Shown here: piece by piece, positions 19,406 to 29,111 of the stretch
Numbering within the stretch: position 1 is the stretch's first letter
Layout: each line of letters begins with the position of its first letter
Assembly: GCF_003054555.1 (NCBI RefSeq)
Contig: NZ_CP026304.1
Location: 3,162,001-3,226,000 of the forward strand
Reading direction: 5' to 3'
From: Streptomyces lunaelactis
GTDB taxonomy: Bacteria; Actinomycetota; Actinomycetes; Streptomycetales; Streptomycetaceae
Length of the DNA stretch: 64,000 nt
Position numbers and translations under genes: made by a program
Notes under the pieces: generated by a model
What the model was told of the DNA's origin: nothing
Database searches by the model: none
Seen by the model: the letters and a program-made list of their open reading frames with translations, nothing else

Positions 19406-20654
19406 GCCCCTTGATTTCATCGGCATCGGGCTCGGGCCCTTCAACCTCGGCCTCGCCTGCCTGACCGAGCCGATCGACGAGCTGAACGGCGTCTTCCTGG
19501 AGTCCAAGCCGGACTTCGAGTGGCACTCCGGAATGTTCCTGGAGGGCGCCCATCTCCAGACGCCGTTCCTGTCGGACCTGGTGACGCTGGCCGATCCGAC
19601 ATCCCCGTACTCCTTCCTCAACTATCTGAAGGAATCGGGGCGGCTGTACTCGTTCTACATCCGCGAGAACTTCTATCCGCTGCGGACCGAGTACAACGAC
19701 TACTGCCGCTGGGCCGCCGCCAAGCTGAGCTCCATCCGCTTCTCCACCACGGTGTCGCGGGTCGAGTACGAGGACGAGGTGTACGTCGTCCACACCACCG
19801 CCGGCGAGCGGTTCCGCGCCCGCCGCCTAGTCCTGGGCACCGGCACCCCGCCGTACATCCCCGAGACCTGCCAGGACCTCGGCGGCGACCTCCTGCACAA
19901 CTCCCGCTACCTCGACCACAAGGAAGCGCTGCAGCAGAAGGAGTCGATCACCCTCGTCGGCAGCGGGCAGAGCGCCGCGGAGATCTACTACGACCTGCTC
20001 TCCGAGATCGATGTGCACGGCTACCGGCTGAACTGGGTCACGCGCTCCCCGCGGTTCTTCCCGCTGGAGTACACCAAGCTCACCCTCGAGATGACCTCGC
20101 CCGAGTACATCGACTACTTCCACGCACTGCCGGAGCCCACCCGCTACCGGCTGGAGTCGGAGCAGAAGGGCCTGTTCAAGGGCATCGACGGGGATCTGAT
20201 CAACGAGATCTTCGATCTGCTCTACCAGAAGAACCTCAAGGGTCCGGTGCCGACCAGACTGCTGACCAACTCGGCGCTGAAGAGCGCCGGTTACGAGGAC
20301 GGCACGTACACGCTTGGGCTGCGCCAGGAGGAGCAGGGCAAGGACTTCGAGCTGCGTACGGAGGGCCTGATCCTGGCCACCGGCTACAAGTACGCCGCCC
20401 CCGAGTTCCTCGAACCGGTCGGCGACCGGATCCGCCTGGACGGACAGGGCCGCTTCGACGTGGCCCGCAACTACTCCATCGACACGGCGGGACGCGAGAT
20501 CTTCCTGCAGAACGCGGGCGTGCACACGCACTCCATCACCTCGCCCGACCTGGGCATGGGTGCGTACCGCAACGCCTACATCATCGGCGAGCTGCTCGGG
20601 TCCGAGTACTACCCCGTCGAAAAGTCCATCGCGTTCCAGGAGTTCTCCGCATGA
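19389..20654 (+). CDS. desB: Cadaverine N-monooxygenase DesB
   Basis: A 421-residue flavin N-hydroxylase of the lysine/ornithine monooxygenase family. It turns cadaverine into N-hydroxycadaverine. The FAD motif [14 protein letters not shown] is at the N-terminus, the NADPH motif [15 protein letters not shown] near 185 and the ATGYK motif near 340. The best start is a TTG at 19389 because GGGAGAG stands eight bases upstream and the FAD motif then begins at residue 10. It overlaps desA by 17 bases, and its stop overlaps desC (ATGA). Confidence 0.92.
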   Translation: MSTPREPLDFIGIGLGPFNLGLACLTEPIDELNGVFLESKPDFEWHSGMFLEGAHLQTPFLSDLVTLADPTSPYSFLNYLKESGRLYSFYIRENFYPLRTEYNDYCRWAAAKLSSIRFSTTVSRVEYEDEVYVVHTTAGERFRARRLVLGTGTPPYIPETCQDLGGDLLHNSRYLDHKEALQQKESITLVGSGQSAAEIYYDLLSEIDVHGYRLNWVTRSPRFFPLEYTKLTLEMTSPEYIDYFHALPEPTRYRLESEQKGLFKGIDGDLINEIFDLLYQKNLKGPVPTRLLTNSALKSAGYEDGTYTLGLRQEEQGKDFELRTEGLILATGYKYAAPEFLEPVGDRIRLDGQGRFDVARNYSIDTAGREIFLQNAGVHTHSITSPDLGMGAYRNAYIIGELLGSEYYPVEKSIAFQEFSA

Positions 20655-21181
20655 CGTTCACCGTCCGTCCCCTCGACCCCTTTGCCGACGCGGAGCTGGT
20701 GCACGGGTGGGTGACCCACCCCAAGGCCGCCTTCTGGATGATGCAGGAGGCGAAACTGCAGGACGTCGAGCGCGAGTACATGGCGATAGCCGCCCATGAG
20801 CACCACGACGCCTTCATAGGCCAGAACGACGGGGAGCCCGTCTTCCTGATGGAGCGCTACGACCCCAGGTATGTGGAGCTCCAGGGTCTGTACGACCCCG
20901 AGCCGGGCGATGTCGGCATGCACTTCCTGGTCGCGCCGACCGACAACCCCGTACACGGCTTCACCCGCCAGGTGATCACCGCGGTGATGGAGACGCTGTT
21001 CGCTGACCCGGCCACCCGGCGCGTCGTCGTCGAGCCGGACGTGAGCAACAAGGCTGTCCACGCGCTCAACGAAGCGGTCGGCTTTGTGCCCGCAGGGGAG
21101 ATCAGGAAGCCGGAGAAGGACGCCCTGCTGAGCTTCTGCACCCGCGCCCAGTTCCTGGCTGCACGAGGAGTGACGGCATGA
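20651..21181 (+). CDS. desC: N-hydroxycadaverine acyltransferase DesC
   Basis: A 176-residue GNAT-fold acyltransferase of the AlcB/IucB siderophore type. It is expected to transfer a succinyl or acetyl group from CoA to N-hydroxycadaverine. The N-terminal [20 protein letters not shown] and the segment [19 protein letters not shown] (near 135) are typical. Both ends overlap their neighbours by ATGA, so translation is coupled with desB and desD. Confidence 0.9.
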   Translation: MTFTVRPLDPFADAELVHGWVTHPKAAFWMMQEAKLQDVEREYMAIAAHEHHDAFIGQNDGEPVFLMERYDPRYVELQGLYDPEPGDVGMHFLVAPTDNPVHGFTRQVITAVMETLFADPATRRVVVEPDVSNKAVHALNEAVGFVPAGEIRKPEKDALLSFCTRAQFLAARGVTA

Positions 21182-22959
21182 ACCTGTCCGACGCCGTATC
21201 GCATCTGACGCCCGAGCTGTGGGAGCAGGCCAACCGGCTGCTCGTCCGCAAGGCGCTGGCGGAGTTCGCCCACGAGCGGCTGCTGGTCCCCGAGTCGCTC
21301 GGCCAGGACAACTACCGTGTCCTCAGCGACGACTCCGCCACCGAGTACCGCTTCTGTGCGCGCCGGTTCGCCCTCGACCACTGGCAGGTCTTCGCCGACT
21401 CCATCACCCGGCACCGGGACGGCGGCGAGCAACCGCTGGACTCGCTCGACTTCTTCATCGAACTGCGCGGCACGCTCGGCCTGAGCGAGACGATCCTGCC
21501 GGTCTATCTGGAGGAGATCTCCTCCACTCTCTCCGGAACGGCGTACAAGCTCAGCAAGCAGCAGACGACCTCCGCCGAGCTGGCCACAGCCGGCTTCCAG
21601 GCCATCGAGACGGGGATGACCGAGGGCCACCCCTGTTTCGTCGCCAACAACGGCCGGCTCGGCTTCGGGGTTCACGAGTACCTCTCGTACGCCCCCGAGA
21701 CCGCGAGCGAGGTCCGCCTCGTCTGGCTCGCGGCCCGCCGCGATGTCGCCACCTTCACCTCGGGCGCCGGACTGGACTACGAGTCGCTGGTCCGCGCCGA
21801 ACTCGGCGAAGCCGCTCTCGCCCGCTTCGGCGGGCGGCTGAACGCCCTCGGCCTCGACCTCGCCGACTACTTCCTGCTGCCGGTCCACCCCTGGCAGTGG
21901 TGGAACAAGCTCTCCGTCACCTTCGCCGCCGAGGTCGCCCAGCAGCGCCTGGTCTGCCTGGGCGCGGGCGACGACGACTATCTCGCCCAGCAGTCCATCC
22001 GTACGTTCTTCAATACGAGCGACCCGGCCAAGCACTACGTCAAAACCGCGCTGTCCGTCCTCAACATGGGCTTCATGCGGGGCCTTTCGGCCGCGTACAT
22101 GGAGGCGACGCCCGCGATCAACGACTGGCTCGCGGGCCTGATCGAGCGCGACGACGTACTGAGGGCGGTCCGCTTCTCGATCGTCAAGGAGCGGGCGGCG
22201 ATCGGTTACCACCACCGCCAGTACGAGCGGGCGACCGACCGCTACTCCCCGTACCGCAAAATGCTGGCCGCGCTCTGGCGCGAGAGCCCGGTGCCGCAGC
22301 TGCTGGACGGCGAACGGCCGGCCACGATGGCGTCGCTGCTCCATGTCGACCACGAGGGCGCGTCGTTCGCGGGTGCGCTGATCGACGAGTCGGGTCTGGC
22401 TCCGGCGCAGTGGCTGCGCCGCTATCTGGACGCGTATCTCACGCCCGTACTGCACAGCTTCTACGCATACGACCTGGTGTTCATGCCGCACGGCGAGAAC
22501 GTCATCCTGGTCATCGGCGCGGACGGCACGGTCCAGCGGACGATCTTCAAGGACATCGCCGAGGAGATCGCGGTGATGGACCCGGACGCGGTCCTGCCGC
22601 CGGCGGTCGAGCGGATCCGCGTGGACGTGCCCGAGGACATGAAGCTGCTGTCCATCTTCACGGACGTGTTCGACTGCTTCCTCCGCTTCCTGGGCGCGGC
22701 GCTGGTGACCGAGGGCCGCCTCGACGAGGAAACGTTCTGGCGGACGGTCGCGGAGTGCGTCAGCGGCTACCAGGAGTCCGTGCCGCATCTGGCGGACAAG
22801 TTCAAGGAGTACGACATGTTCGCGGGCGAGTTCGCGCTCTCCTGCCTCAACCGGCTCCAACTGCGCAACAACGAACAGATGGTGGACCTCGCGGACCCGG
22901 CGGGCGCGCTCCAGCTGATCGGCACGCTCGAGAACCCGATCGCGAGGTTCTCCCACTGA
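21178..22959 (+). CDS. desD: NRPS-independent siderophore synthetase DesD
   Basis: A 593-residue IucA/IucC-type synthetase. It uses ATP to condense N-hydroxy-N-succinylcadaverine units into the trimer and macrocycle (desferrioxamine B/E). Visible are KHYVKTALSVLNMGFMRG (nucleotide site, near residue 285), MPHGENVILV near 440 and the C-terminal ferric-reductase-like domain. The ATG is in the ATGA overlap with desC. It is the last des gene, followed by a hairpin. Confidence 0.94.
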   Translation: MNLSDAVSHLTPELWEQANRLLVRKALAEFAHERLLVPESLGQDNYRVLSDDSATEYRFCARRFALDHWQVFADSITRHRDGGEQPLDSLDFFIELRGTLGLSETILPVYLEEISSTLSGTAYKLSKQQTTSAELATAGFQAIETGMTEGHPCFVANNGRLGFGVHEYLSYAPETASEVRLVWLAARRDVATFTSGAGLDYESLVRAELGEAALARFGGRLNALGLDLADYFLLPVHPWQWWNKLSVTFAAEVAQQRLVCLGAGDDDYLAQQSIRTFFNTSDPAKHYVKTALSVLNMGFMRGLSAAYMEATPAINDWLAGLIERDDVLRAVRFSIVKERAAIGYHHRQYERATDRYSPYRKMLAALWRESPVPQLLDGERPATMASLLHVDHEGASFAGALIDESGLAPAQWLRRYLDAYLTPVLHSFYAYDLVFMPHGENVILVIGADGTVQRTIFKDIAEEIAVMDPDAVLPPAVERIRVDVPEDMKLLSIFTDVFDCFLRFLGAALVTEGRLDEETFWRTVAECVSGYQESVPHLADKFKEYDMFAGEFALSCLNRLQLRNNEQMVDLADPAGALQLIGTLENPIARFSH

Positions 22960-22962
22960 ACG

Positions 22963-23006
22963 GACGGGCGCGCCGGTGAATACGGTCCCTCACTGGCGCG
23001 CCCGTC
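22963..23006 (+). terminator. Hairpin after desD
   Basis: GACGGGCGCGCC (22963-22974) pairs with GGCGCGCCCGTC (22995-23006), a 12-base perfect stem with a 20-base loop, three bases after the desD stop. There is no T-run, as is usual in Streptomyces. Confidence 0.7.
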
Positions 23007-23009
23007 TCA

Positions 23010-23156
23010 ATCCAGCCCCGCCGGCGTTTGAGGCGCGGGGTCTGGGGCGGAGCCCCGAAATCCAGCCCCGCCGGCGGTTGACGCGCGGGGTCCGGGGCAG
23101 AGCCCCGAAATCCAGCCCCGCCGGCGATTGAGGCGCGGGGTCTGGGGCGGAGCCCC
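23010..23156. repeat. Three tandem copies of a 50-base GC-rich repeat
   Basis: The unit begins ATCCAGCCCCGCCGGCG and ends GGAGCCCCGA and occurs at 23010-23059, 23060-23109 and 23110-23156. It belongs to the intergenic repeat family that also appears near 60731. It fills the gap between desD and the convergent hexosaminidase gene. Confidence 0.9.
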
Positions 23157-23167
23157 GGCTCGGGCGC

Positions 23168-24774
23168 TCAGCCGGCGGGCCAGGGCACCTTCGGCGACCG
23201 GTAGTAGTCGATCCCGAGCGCCGACATCCGCGCGCCCTGCGCAGCCAACCGCACCCGATACGCCCCCCAGTCATGCGTGGACGCGGGCGACCAGCCGAGC
23301 TCCGCCACCCCCAGCACCCGCGGGAACGCCATGAACTCGATGTGGTCGCTCGTCGAGATCGTCTCCGACCACAGCGGCGCCTCGACCCCCGCCACCGCCG
23401 ACGCGGGCACCCCCGGCAGATACGTCCCCGGGTCCCAGTCGTAGGAGCGGTCGACCTCGACCAGACCCGCCCAGTCCAGCCCGAGCGGCGTGTCCTTGGT
23501 GTACTTCATGTCGAGGTAGACGCGGTCGGCGGGCGACAGGATCAGCTTCGTGCCGTTCTGCGCGGCCTTGGCGACCTGGGCCTTCTCCGCGTCGCTGGTG
23601 CCGTCCAGACCCCAGTACTGCGCGACCGCGCCGGCGACCGGACTCGCCCCGGTCAGCTGGTGCCAGCCGACCACGGTCTTGCCGTACTTCCCCACTGCCG
23701 CCTGCGCCTTGTCCATGAACGCCACATAGTCCGCATGGCTCGTGGAGTGCGCCTCGTCGCCGCCGATGTGGAGGTACCTGCCGGGCGTGAGCGCGGCCAG
23801 CTCGCGCACCACGTCGTCCACGAAGTCGTACGTCACGGCCTTCGGCACGCACAGCGAGCTGAAGCCGACATCCGTGCCGGTGTAGAGCGGCGGCGCGATG
23901 CCCGAGCAGTTCAGCTCGGCGTACGAGGCGAGGGCGGCGTTGGTGTGCCCCGGCATGTCGATCTCGGGGACGACCTCCAGATAGCGCGAGGCCGCGTAGC
24001 CGAGGATCTCCTGGTAGTCCTTCTTGGTGTAGTACCCGCCCGGTCCGCCGCCGACCTGCGTCGAGCCGCCGTACGTCGTGAGCCGCGGCCAGGAGTCGAT
24101 GGCGATACGCCAGCCCTGGTCGTCGGAGAGATGCAGATGCAGCTTGTTGATCTTGTAGAGCGCCAACTGGTCGATATAGCGCTTGACCTGGCCGACGGTG
24201 AAGAAATGCCGGGAGACATCGAGCATCGCGCCGCGGTAGCCGTAGCGCGGAGTGTCGGTGATGGTGCCGCCCGCGATCTTCCACGGCCCCTTCTGCCTGG
24301 TGTCCTTCTCCACGGAGGCGGGCAGCAGTTGCCGCAGCGTCTGGACGGCGTGGAAGAGCCCGGCGTGCCTGCGGGCGGTGAGGGTGACCGAGCCGCGCGA
24401 GGACTGCAGCCGGTAGCCCTCGTCGCCGAGGCCCTGCTCCGAGGGGCGGAGCCGCAACTGGATGCCGCCGGGGAGGTGGTCGTCGGTGACGGGCAGGTCG
24501 AATCCGGTGGACGGCCGCAGCAGCCCGGCGAGATACGTGCCGATCCGCCGCACCTCGGGTGAGTGTCCGTCGACCCTGATCCGGGTCCAGGGGGTGAGGG
24601 TGTACGGCGCGCCACCGGCCTGTACGGACGCGGGCGCGGGGACGACCCGGCCGAGCGGCGGGACGGTGGGGTGAGGTCGGCGGGAGCGGCGCCGGCGCCG
24701 ATGCCGGCGATACCCGCCGCCGCGACGAGCAGCAGCGAACCGAACAGTCGGGGAAGCGTTCCGGGCAGTCTCAC
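23168..24774 (-). CDS. Secreted GH20 beta-N-acetylhexosaminidase with a frame break near the N-terminus
   Basis: A GH20 enzyme that releases N-acetylglucosamine from chito-oligosaccharides. The catalytic Asp-Glu pair is in LHIGGDEAHSTSH, and HLHLSDDQGWRI and EIDMPGHTNAAL are family motifs. The signal peptide (GTG start at 24774, AAGGGAC upstream, then GSLLLVAAAGIAGIGAGA) is in a different frame from the catalytic domain. The frames would join as ADLTP-TVPPLG if one C were added to the CCCC run at 24668-24671. Either the gene is truly broken or this is a sequencing error; the rest of the coding sequence looks intact. A dre-like operator lies upstream, so DasR control is likely. Confidence 0.85.
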
Positions 24775-24864
24775 AGGCTGGGTCCCTTCGACGGGCGTCG
24801 CAAACTGTGGTGCTGAGCAACCGAACGGTGGTCATCATGCGTACCGCGCACCCCAGTTGCGGTC

Positions 24865-24880
24865 AAGGTGTAGACCACTT
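24865..24880. promoter_or_regulatory. DasR-responsive element (dre)-like site upstream of the hexosaminidase
   Basis: On the minus strand AAGTGGTCTACACCTT matches the core of the dre consensus ACTGGTCTAGACCAGT (TGGTCTA-ACC), 91 bases before the start codon. Confidence 0.7.
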
Positions 24881-24909
24881 CCTCGCCTCACGATGAACGA
24901 ATCCAAGGC

Positions 24910-25133
24910 ATGGCGACGGCGCCGTCGGGAGCCACCCCGGACCCCAGGCAAAACCCCGGGCCCACCCCGGCCAACTCACCCTCGCCGAACCCGCACACGC
25001 CCCAGTGCGAGAATCCCCATGGCGACTGCGCCATCCCGGGAGCCACCCCGGACCCCAGGCAAAACCCCGGGCCCACCCGGCCAACTCACCTCGCCGAACC
25101 CGCGCACGCCACCCCCGGTGCGAGAATCCCCCC
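24910..25133. repeat. Tandem duplication of the leader of the DUF4429 gene
   Basis: Two diverged copies of about 110 bases (24910-25018 and 25019-25133) each begin ATGGCG, contain GAGCCACCCCGGACCCCAGG and end GTGCGAGAATCCCC just before an ATGGCG. The last ATGGCG is the real gene start. The rest of 24775-25133 holds the hexosaminidase promoter region and no other gene. Confidence 0.85.
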
Positions 25134-26021
25134 ATGGCGGAAATCCTCCAGAAGGACGGCACCTGGACCTTCGACGGGGACACGGTGCGCGTCGTGCCCG
25201 GCAGCGACAAAGGTGTGAGCCTGCTGCGCAAGACCCTCGGTGAGGTCGCCGTACCCCTGGACGCACTCGCCGGGATCTCCTACGAGCCCGGCAAGAAGTC
25301 CGGACGCCTGCGGCTGCGTCTGCGCAACGGCGCCGACCCGCTGCTGCAGATCACCGGCGGCAAGCTGGAGGACAGCTCCGACCCCTACCGGCTGACCGTC
25401 GAGAACGACCGCAGCGGCGTCGCCGAGTACTTCGTGGACGAGGTGCGCAACGCCCTGCTGCTCGACCAGGTGGGGACCGGGCCCGTCGACCGCTATCTGC
25501 TGAGCGGGCCCGCCCTGCCGATCACCGTGGGCGCGGGGGACGGAACCGCCACCTTCGACGGGGAGCGGATCCGGCTGGAGTGGAACTGGAAGACCGAGGA
25601 GTCCAAGTCCTCGGGCGGCGCGCGCACGCTCGCGCTGGAGGATGTGGAGTCCGTGGAGTGGCTGCCCTCCGTCGGCCTGGAGATCGGCTACCTGCGTTTC
25701 GCCGTGGCGAAGGCCCCGACGAAGGCCCCGCCCAAGTACGATCCGCACGCCGTCGAGCTGTGGGGCTTCCGCAAGGACCCGCTGATGGCGCTGGTAGGGG
25801 CGGCCGTGGTGGCCCGGATGCCGCATCCGTACGCCCCCGCGCTCGTCGAGGCCGTCCCGTGGCCGGCCCTGTCCGCGCCGGCCGCCCCCGCCCCGACGCC
25901 CGGCGACGATCATGACGCGCTGCTGCGGCGACTGCGTGAACTGGGCGAGCTGCATCAGTCCGGGATACTGACGGCCGAGGAGTTCACCACCGCCAAACAG
26001 GCGATTCTGAAGCGTCTCTGA
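25134..26021 (+). CDS. DUF4429 domain protein with C-terminal SHOCT motif
   Basis: A 295-residue cytoplasmic protein. The first two thirds hold two beta-rich DUF4429-type segments (each with an FDG-type turn: WTFDGDTVRVVPG near 11 and ATFDGERIRLEW near 140). The end (LLRRLRELGELHQSGILTAE, then EFTTAKQAIL) is a SHOCT motif, a short helical pair found at the C-terminus of many bacterial proteins. The function is unknown; pleckstrin-like folds are a possibility. ATG 25134 was chosen because residues MAEIL begin the conserved part. Confidence 0.8.
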   Translation: MAEILQKDGTWTFDGDTVRVVPGSDKGVSLLRKTLGEVAVPLDALAGISYEPGKKSGRLRLRLRNGADPLLQITGGKLEDSSDPYRLTVENDRSGVAEYFVDEVRNALLLDQVGTGPVDRYLLSGPALPITVGAGDGTATFDGERIRLEWNWKTEESKSSGGARTLALEDVESVEWLPSVGLEIGYLRFAVAKAPTKAPPKYDPHAVELWGFRKDPLMALVGAAVVARMPHPYAPALVEAVPWPALSAPAAPAPTPGDDHDALLRRLRELGELHQSGILTAEEFTTAKQAILKRL

Positions 26022-26028
26022 GCCCCCA

Positions 26029-26046
26029 CTGCCCGGAATCGGGCAG
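26029..26046 (+). terminator. Short hairpin after the DUF4429 gene
   Basis: CTGCCCG (26029-26035) pairs with CGGGCAG (26040-26046) around GAAT, followed by GATTCTTG. Confidence 0.5.
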
Positions 26047-26087
26047 GATTCTTGCAAACACCATAGGTCACCCCGCAATATCTACGG

Positions 26088-26375
26088 GTGCTCGAACCTC
26101 GTCAGCCCGGTCGCCTGTCCCACGACGACCTCATCGACCATCTGGTGCGCAGCACCGCGCTCCAGCGCGGTGAGGCGGCCCGGGTGATCCTCGACGTGCT
26201 GGCGTACTTCGACGAGAAGACCGAGGAATTCGTCCGCCGCCGCCACCGCGAACTGCAGTCCGGTGGCCTGGCGAACGCCGAGATCTTCGAGCGGATCGCG
26301 GCCGAACTGCCGCACCGCGCCGTGGCGCCGCCGGAGCTCTCGCTCCGCCAGCTGCGCCGCATCGTCTACGGCTGA
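26088..26375 (+). CDS. Conserved small protein of unknown function
   Basis: A 95-residue charged, mostly helical protein with GTG start, reading MLEPRQPGRLSHDDLIDHLV at its N-terminus and ELSLRQLRRIVYG at its end. I do not recognise a named domain. It has no signal peptide or membrane segment. It lies 42 bases upstream of glmS on the same strand and may share its promoter. Codon use (third-position GC) is typical of a real Streptomyces gene. Confidence 0.7.
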   Translation: MLEPRQPGRLSHDDLIDHLVRSTALQRGEAARVILDVLAYFDEKTEEFVRRRHRELQSGGLANAEIFERIAAELPHRAVAPPELSLRQLRRIVYG

Positions 26376-26417
26376 CCGGCCGGGCACACACCTGATCTAT
26401 GGAGGGGCAGAGACTTT

Positions 26418-28235
26418 ATGTGCGGAATTGTCGGTTACATCGGCAAGCGTGACGTGGCACCGCTGCTGCTGGAAGGCCTGCAGCGGCTGGAGTACCGGGG
26501 GTACGACTCCGCGGGCATCGTGATCACCAGCCCCAAGTCCGCCGGGCTGAAGATGGTCAAGGCCAAGGGCCGGGTCCGTGACCTGGAGGCCCGAGTCCCC
26601 AAGCGCTTCGCCGGCACCACCGGCATCGCCCACACCCGCTGGGCCACCCACGGCGCCCCGTCCGACGAGAACGCACACCCCCACCTCGACCCCGAGAACA
26701 AGGTCGCGATCGTCCACAACGGCATCATCGACAACGCCTCCGAGCTGCGCGCCAAGCTCGTCGCCGACGGCGTCGTCTTCCTCTCCGAGACGGACACCGA
26801 GGTACTCACCCACCTCATCGCCCGCTCCCAGGCCGACACCCTGGAGGAGAAGGTCCGCCAGGCGCTGAAGCTGGTCGAGGGCACCTACGGCATCGCCGTC
26901 ATGCACGCCGGCTTCAACGACCGGATCGTTGTCGCCCGCAACGGCTCCCCGGTCGTGCTCGGCATCGGCGAGAAGGAGATGTTCGTCGCCTCCGACATCG
27001 CCGCCCTGGTCGCCCACACCCGCCAGGTCGTCACCCTCGACGACGGCGAGATGGCCACCCTGAAGGCCGACGACTTCCGTACGTACACCACCGAGGGCTC
27101 GACGACGACGGCCACGCCGACCACCGTGGAGTGGGAGGCCGCTTCGTACGACATGGGCGGCCACGACACGTACATGCACAAGGAGATCTCCGAGCAGGCC
27201 GACGCCGTGGACCGCGTGCTGCGCGGCCGCATCGACGACCGGTTCTCCACCGTGCACCTGGGCGGTCTGAACCTGGACGCCCGCGAGGCGCGCACCATCC
27301 GCCGGATCAAGATCCTCGGCTGTGGCACCTCGTACCACGCGGGCCTCATCGGCGCCGGGCTGATCGAGGGACTCGCCCGCATCCCCGCGGACGCCGAGCC
27401 TGCCTCCGAGTTCCGCTACCGCAACCCGGTCGTGGACCCCGACACCCTGTACATCGCGGTCTCCCAGTCCGGTGAGACCTACGACGTCCTCGCCGCCGTG
27501 CAGGAGCTCAAGCGCAAGGGCGCGCGCGTCCTCGGCGTGGTGAACGTCGTCGGCTCGGCGATCGCCCGCGAGGCCGACGGCGGTGTGTACGTCCACGCCG
27601 GGCCCGAGGTCTGCGTCGTCTCCACCAAGTGCTTCACCAACACCGTGGTCGCCTTCGCGCTGCTCGCGCTGCACCTGGGCCGGATCCGCGACCTGTCGGT
27701 CACCGACGGCAAGCGGATCATCGAGGGCCTGCGCAGGCTGCCCGAGCAGATCAGCGAGATCCTCGAGTCCGAGGCCGAGATCAAGAAACTGGCCGAGGAG
27801 TACGCGGGCGCCAAGTCGATGATGTTCATCGGCCGGGTGCGCGGCTACCCGGTGGCGCTGGAGGCCTCCCTGAAGCTCAAGGAGATCTCCTACATCCACG
27901 CCGAGGCGTACCCGGCCTCGGAGCTCAAGCACGGCCCGCTCGCGCTGATCGAGCCGGCGCTGCCGACGGTCGCGATCGTCCCGGACGACGACCTGCTGGA
28001 GAAGAACCGCGCGGCCCTGGAGGAGATCAAGGCCCGCAGCGGCAAGATCCTCGCCGTCGCCCACCGCGAGCAGGAGAAGGCCGATCACACCATCGTCGTA
28101 CCGAAGAACGAGAACGAGCTGGACCCGATTCTGATGGGCATCCCGCTCCAGCTCTTCGCTTACCACACGGCGCTGGCCATGGGCCGGGACATCGACAAGC
28201 CGCGCAACCTGGCGAAGTCCGTCACGGTCGAGTAG
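26418..28235 (+). CDS. glmS: Glutamine:fructose-6-phosphate aminotransferase (isomerizing)
   Basis: A 605-residue enzyme that makes glucosamine 6-phosphate from fructose 6-phosphate and glutamine, the entry to UDP-GlcNAc. The N-terminal glutaminase domain starts MCGIVGYIG with Cys 2 as nucleophile. Two SIS sugar-isomerase domains follow (ILGCGTSYHAGLIGAGLIEG near 300, FIGRVRGYPVALEASLKLKE near 472). The C-terminus ends LAKSVTVE as in the family. GGAGGGG stands 11 bases before the ATG. Streptomyces often carry two glmS copies; this adpA-linked one is probably the second. Confidence 0.95.
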   Translation: MCGIVGYIGKRDVAPLLLEGLQRLEYRGYDSAGIVITSPKSAGLKMVKAKGRVRDLEARVPKRFAGTTGIAHTRWATHGAPSDENAHPHLDPENKVAIVHNGIIDNASELRAKLVADGVVFLSETDTEVLTHLIARSQADTLEEKVRQALKLVEGTYGIAVMHAGFNDRIVVARNGSPVVLGIGEKEMFVASDIAALVAHTRQVVTLDDGEMATLKADDFRTYTTEGSTTTATPTTVEWEAASYDMGGHDTYMHKEISEQADAVDRVLRGRIDDRFSTVHLGGLNLDAREARTIRRIKILGCGTSYHAGLIGAGLIEGLARIPADAEPASEFRYRNPVVDPDTLYIAVSQSGETYDVLAAVQELKRKGARVLGVVNVVGSAIAREADGGVYVHAGPEVCVVSTKCFTNTVVAFALLALHLGRIRDLSVTDGKRIIEGLRRLPEQISEILESEAEIKKLAEEYAGAKSMMFIGRVRGYPVALEASLKLKEISYIHAEAYPASELKHGPLALIEPALPTVAIVPDDDLLEKNRAALEEIKARSGKILAVAHREQEKADHTIVVPKNENELDPILMGIPLQLFAYHTALAMGRDIDKPRNLAKSVTVE

Positions 28236-28270
28236 GCCCCGCTCCCCCGTCCCACGAGAACGCCGCATGA

Positions 28271-28312
28271 GAACGCCCCCTGCACGTGCCACCGAGCACA
28301 CAGGGGGCGTTC
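28271..28312. terminator. Terminator between glmS and the convergent membrane protein
   Basis: GAACGCCCCCTG (28271-28282) pairs with CAGGGGGCGTTC (28301-28312), a 12-base perfect stem that can serve both convergent genes. Confidence 0.8.
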
Positions 28313-28356
28313 CCACACAGGCCGGCGCAGCCCAAGGGCGCCGGCCTGCGGCTGCC

Positions 28357-28929
28357 TCAGCCGGTGGCCGTCACTCCCCGGCCGGCAGCGCGTCCCGAGA
28401 ACGTGGGCCACTTGGCGAGTGCTGCCGTCGCGCCGTACCAGGCGGCCAGACCCGCGACCGCGCCGACCCAGCCGCCCGCCTTCGCCAGCCCGCCGCTCTC
28501 CGCGAACGATGCGATGCCGAGCAGCAGCAGCGAGACGCACAGCAGTCCGTACACACCTTGACCGAACAGTCCGCTGCCCGCGGACGAGGCCGTCAGGGTC
28601 AGTGCGAGCAGTGCCCACAGCAGCAGGAACAGCCCTGCGGCTTCGGTGGAGACCTCGGCGCCGACGGCGGTGCCCCAGGTGAACCAGAAGGCGCCGAGAC
28701 CCGAAAACGCCGTGCCCGTACCGGCGTTGCCCGCGCGGAACTCGAGCAGTCCGACGATGAACAGTGCGACGCCGCCGACCCAGGTGGCGAGCGCGGAGGC
28801 ATCGGCCGCCGCGACATTGTCGATCACGCCGGTGTGGCCGACGCCGAACGCCAGCAGGGTCAGTCCGAGCGCGAGGTGGCCGAGAGTCGAAGTAGAAGTA
28901 GCGCTTCCCGCAGAGACGTCGTTGTCCAC
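28357..28929 (-). CDS. GPR1/FUN34/YaaH-family (acetate transporter-like) membrane protein
   Basis: A 190-residue protein with six hydrophobic segments. The GTG start has AAGGGAG upstream. The first membrane segment carries LGHLALGLTLLAFGVGHTGV, which corresponds to the family's Asn-Pro-x-Pro-Leu-Gly-Leu region in altered form. Members move acetate or succinate across the membrane, but the altered signature makes the substrate uncertain. Confidence 0.72.
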   Translation of the reverse strand: MDNDVSAGSATSTSTLGHLALGLTLLAFGVGHTGVIDNVAAADASALATWVGGVALFIVGLLEFRAGNAGTGTAFSGLGAFWFTWGTAVGAEVSTEAAGLFLLLWALLALTLTASSAGSGLFGQGVYGLLCVSLLLLGIASFAESGGLAKAGGWVGAVAGLAAWYGATAALAKWPTFSGRAAGRGVTATG

Positions 28930-29111
28930 GGCGGGCTCCCTTCGTGTCCTGTGCAGTTGTGCTGCTACCCAGCGATCGCTATGTACCCTTCACAAGCGCA
29001 CAATCCACCTGTACGCACGGGTAGATATCCGCAGGCACAAAGGGAGTTGACGGAGCCTCGGCGAAGGTCCGTCCGGACGCAACCGGGGCCTGACGGGGGT
29101 GGGGACCGGGA
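28930..29111. other. Intergenic region without a visible gene
   Basis: The region separates two minus-strand genes and should hold the promoter of the GPR1-family gene. I see no further ORF with a start and ribosome site. Confidence 0.5.

Noticed and set aside
23010..23156. CRISPR-like array
   Set aside because: The 50-base units abut without unique spacers, and no cas gene is near.
26400..26418. dre-like site before glmS
   Set aside because: No sequence resembling the TGGTCTAGACCA core was found upstream of glmS.
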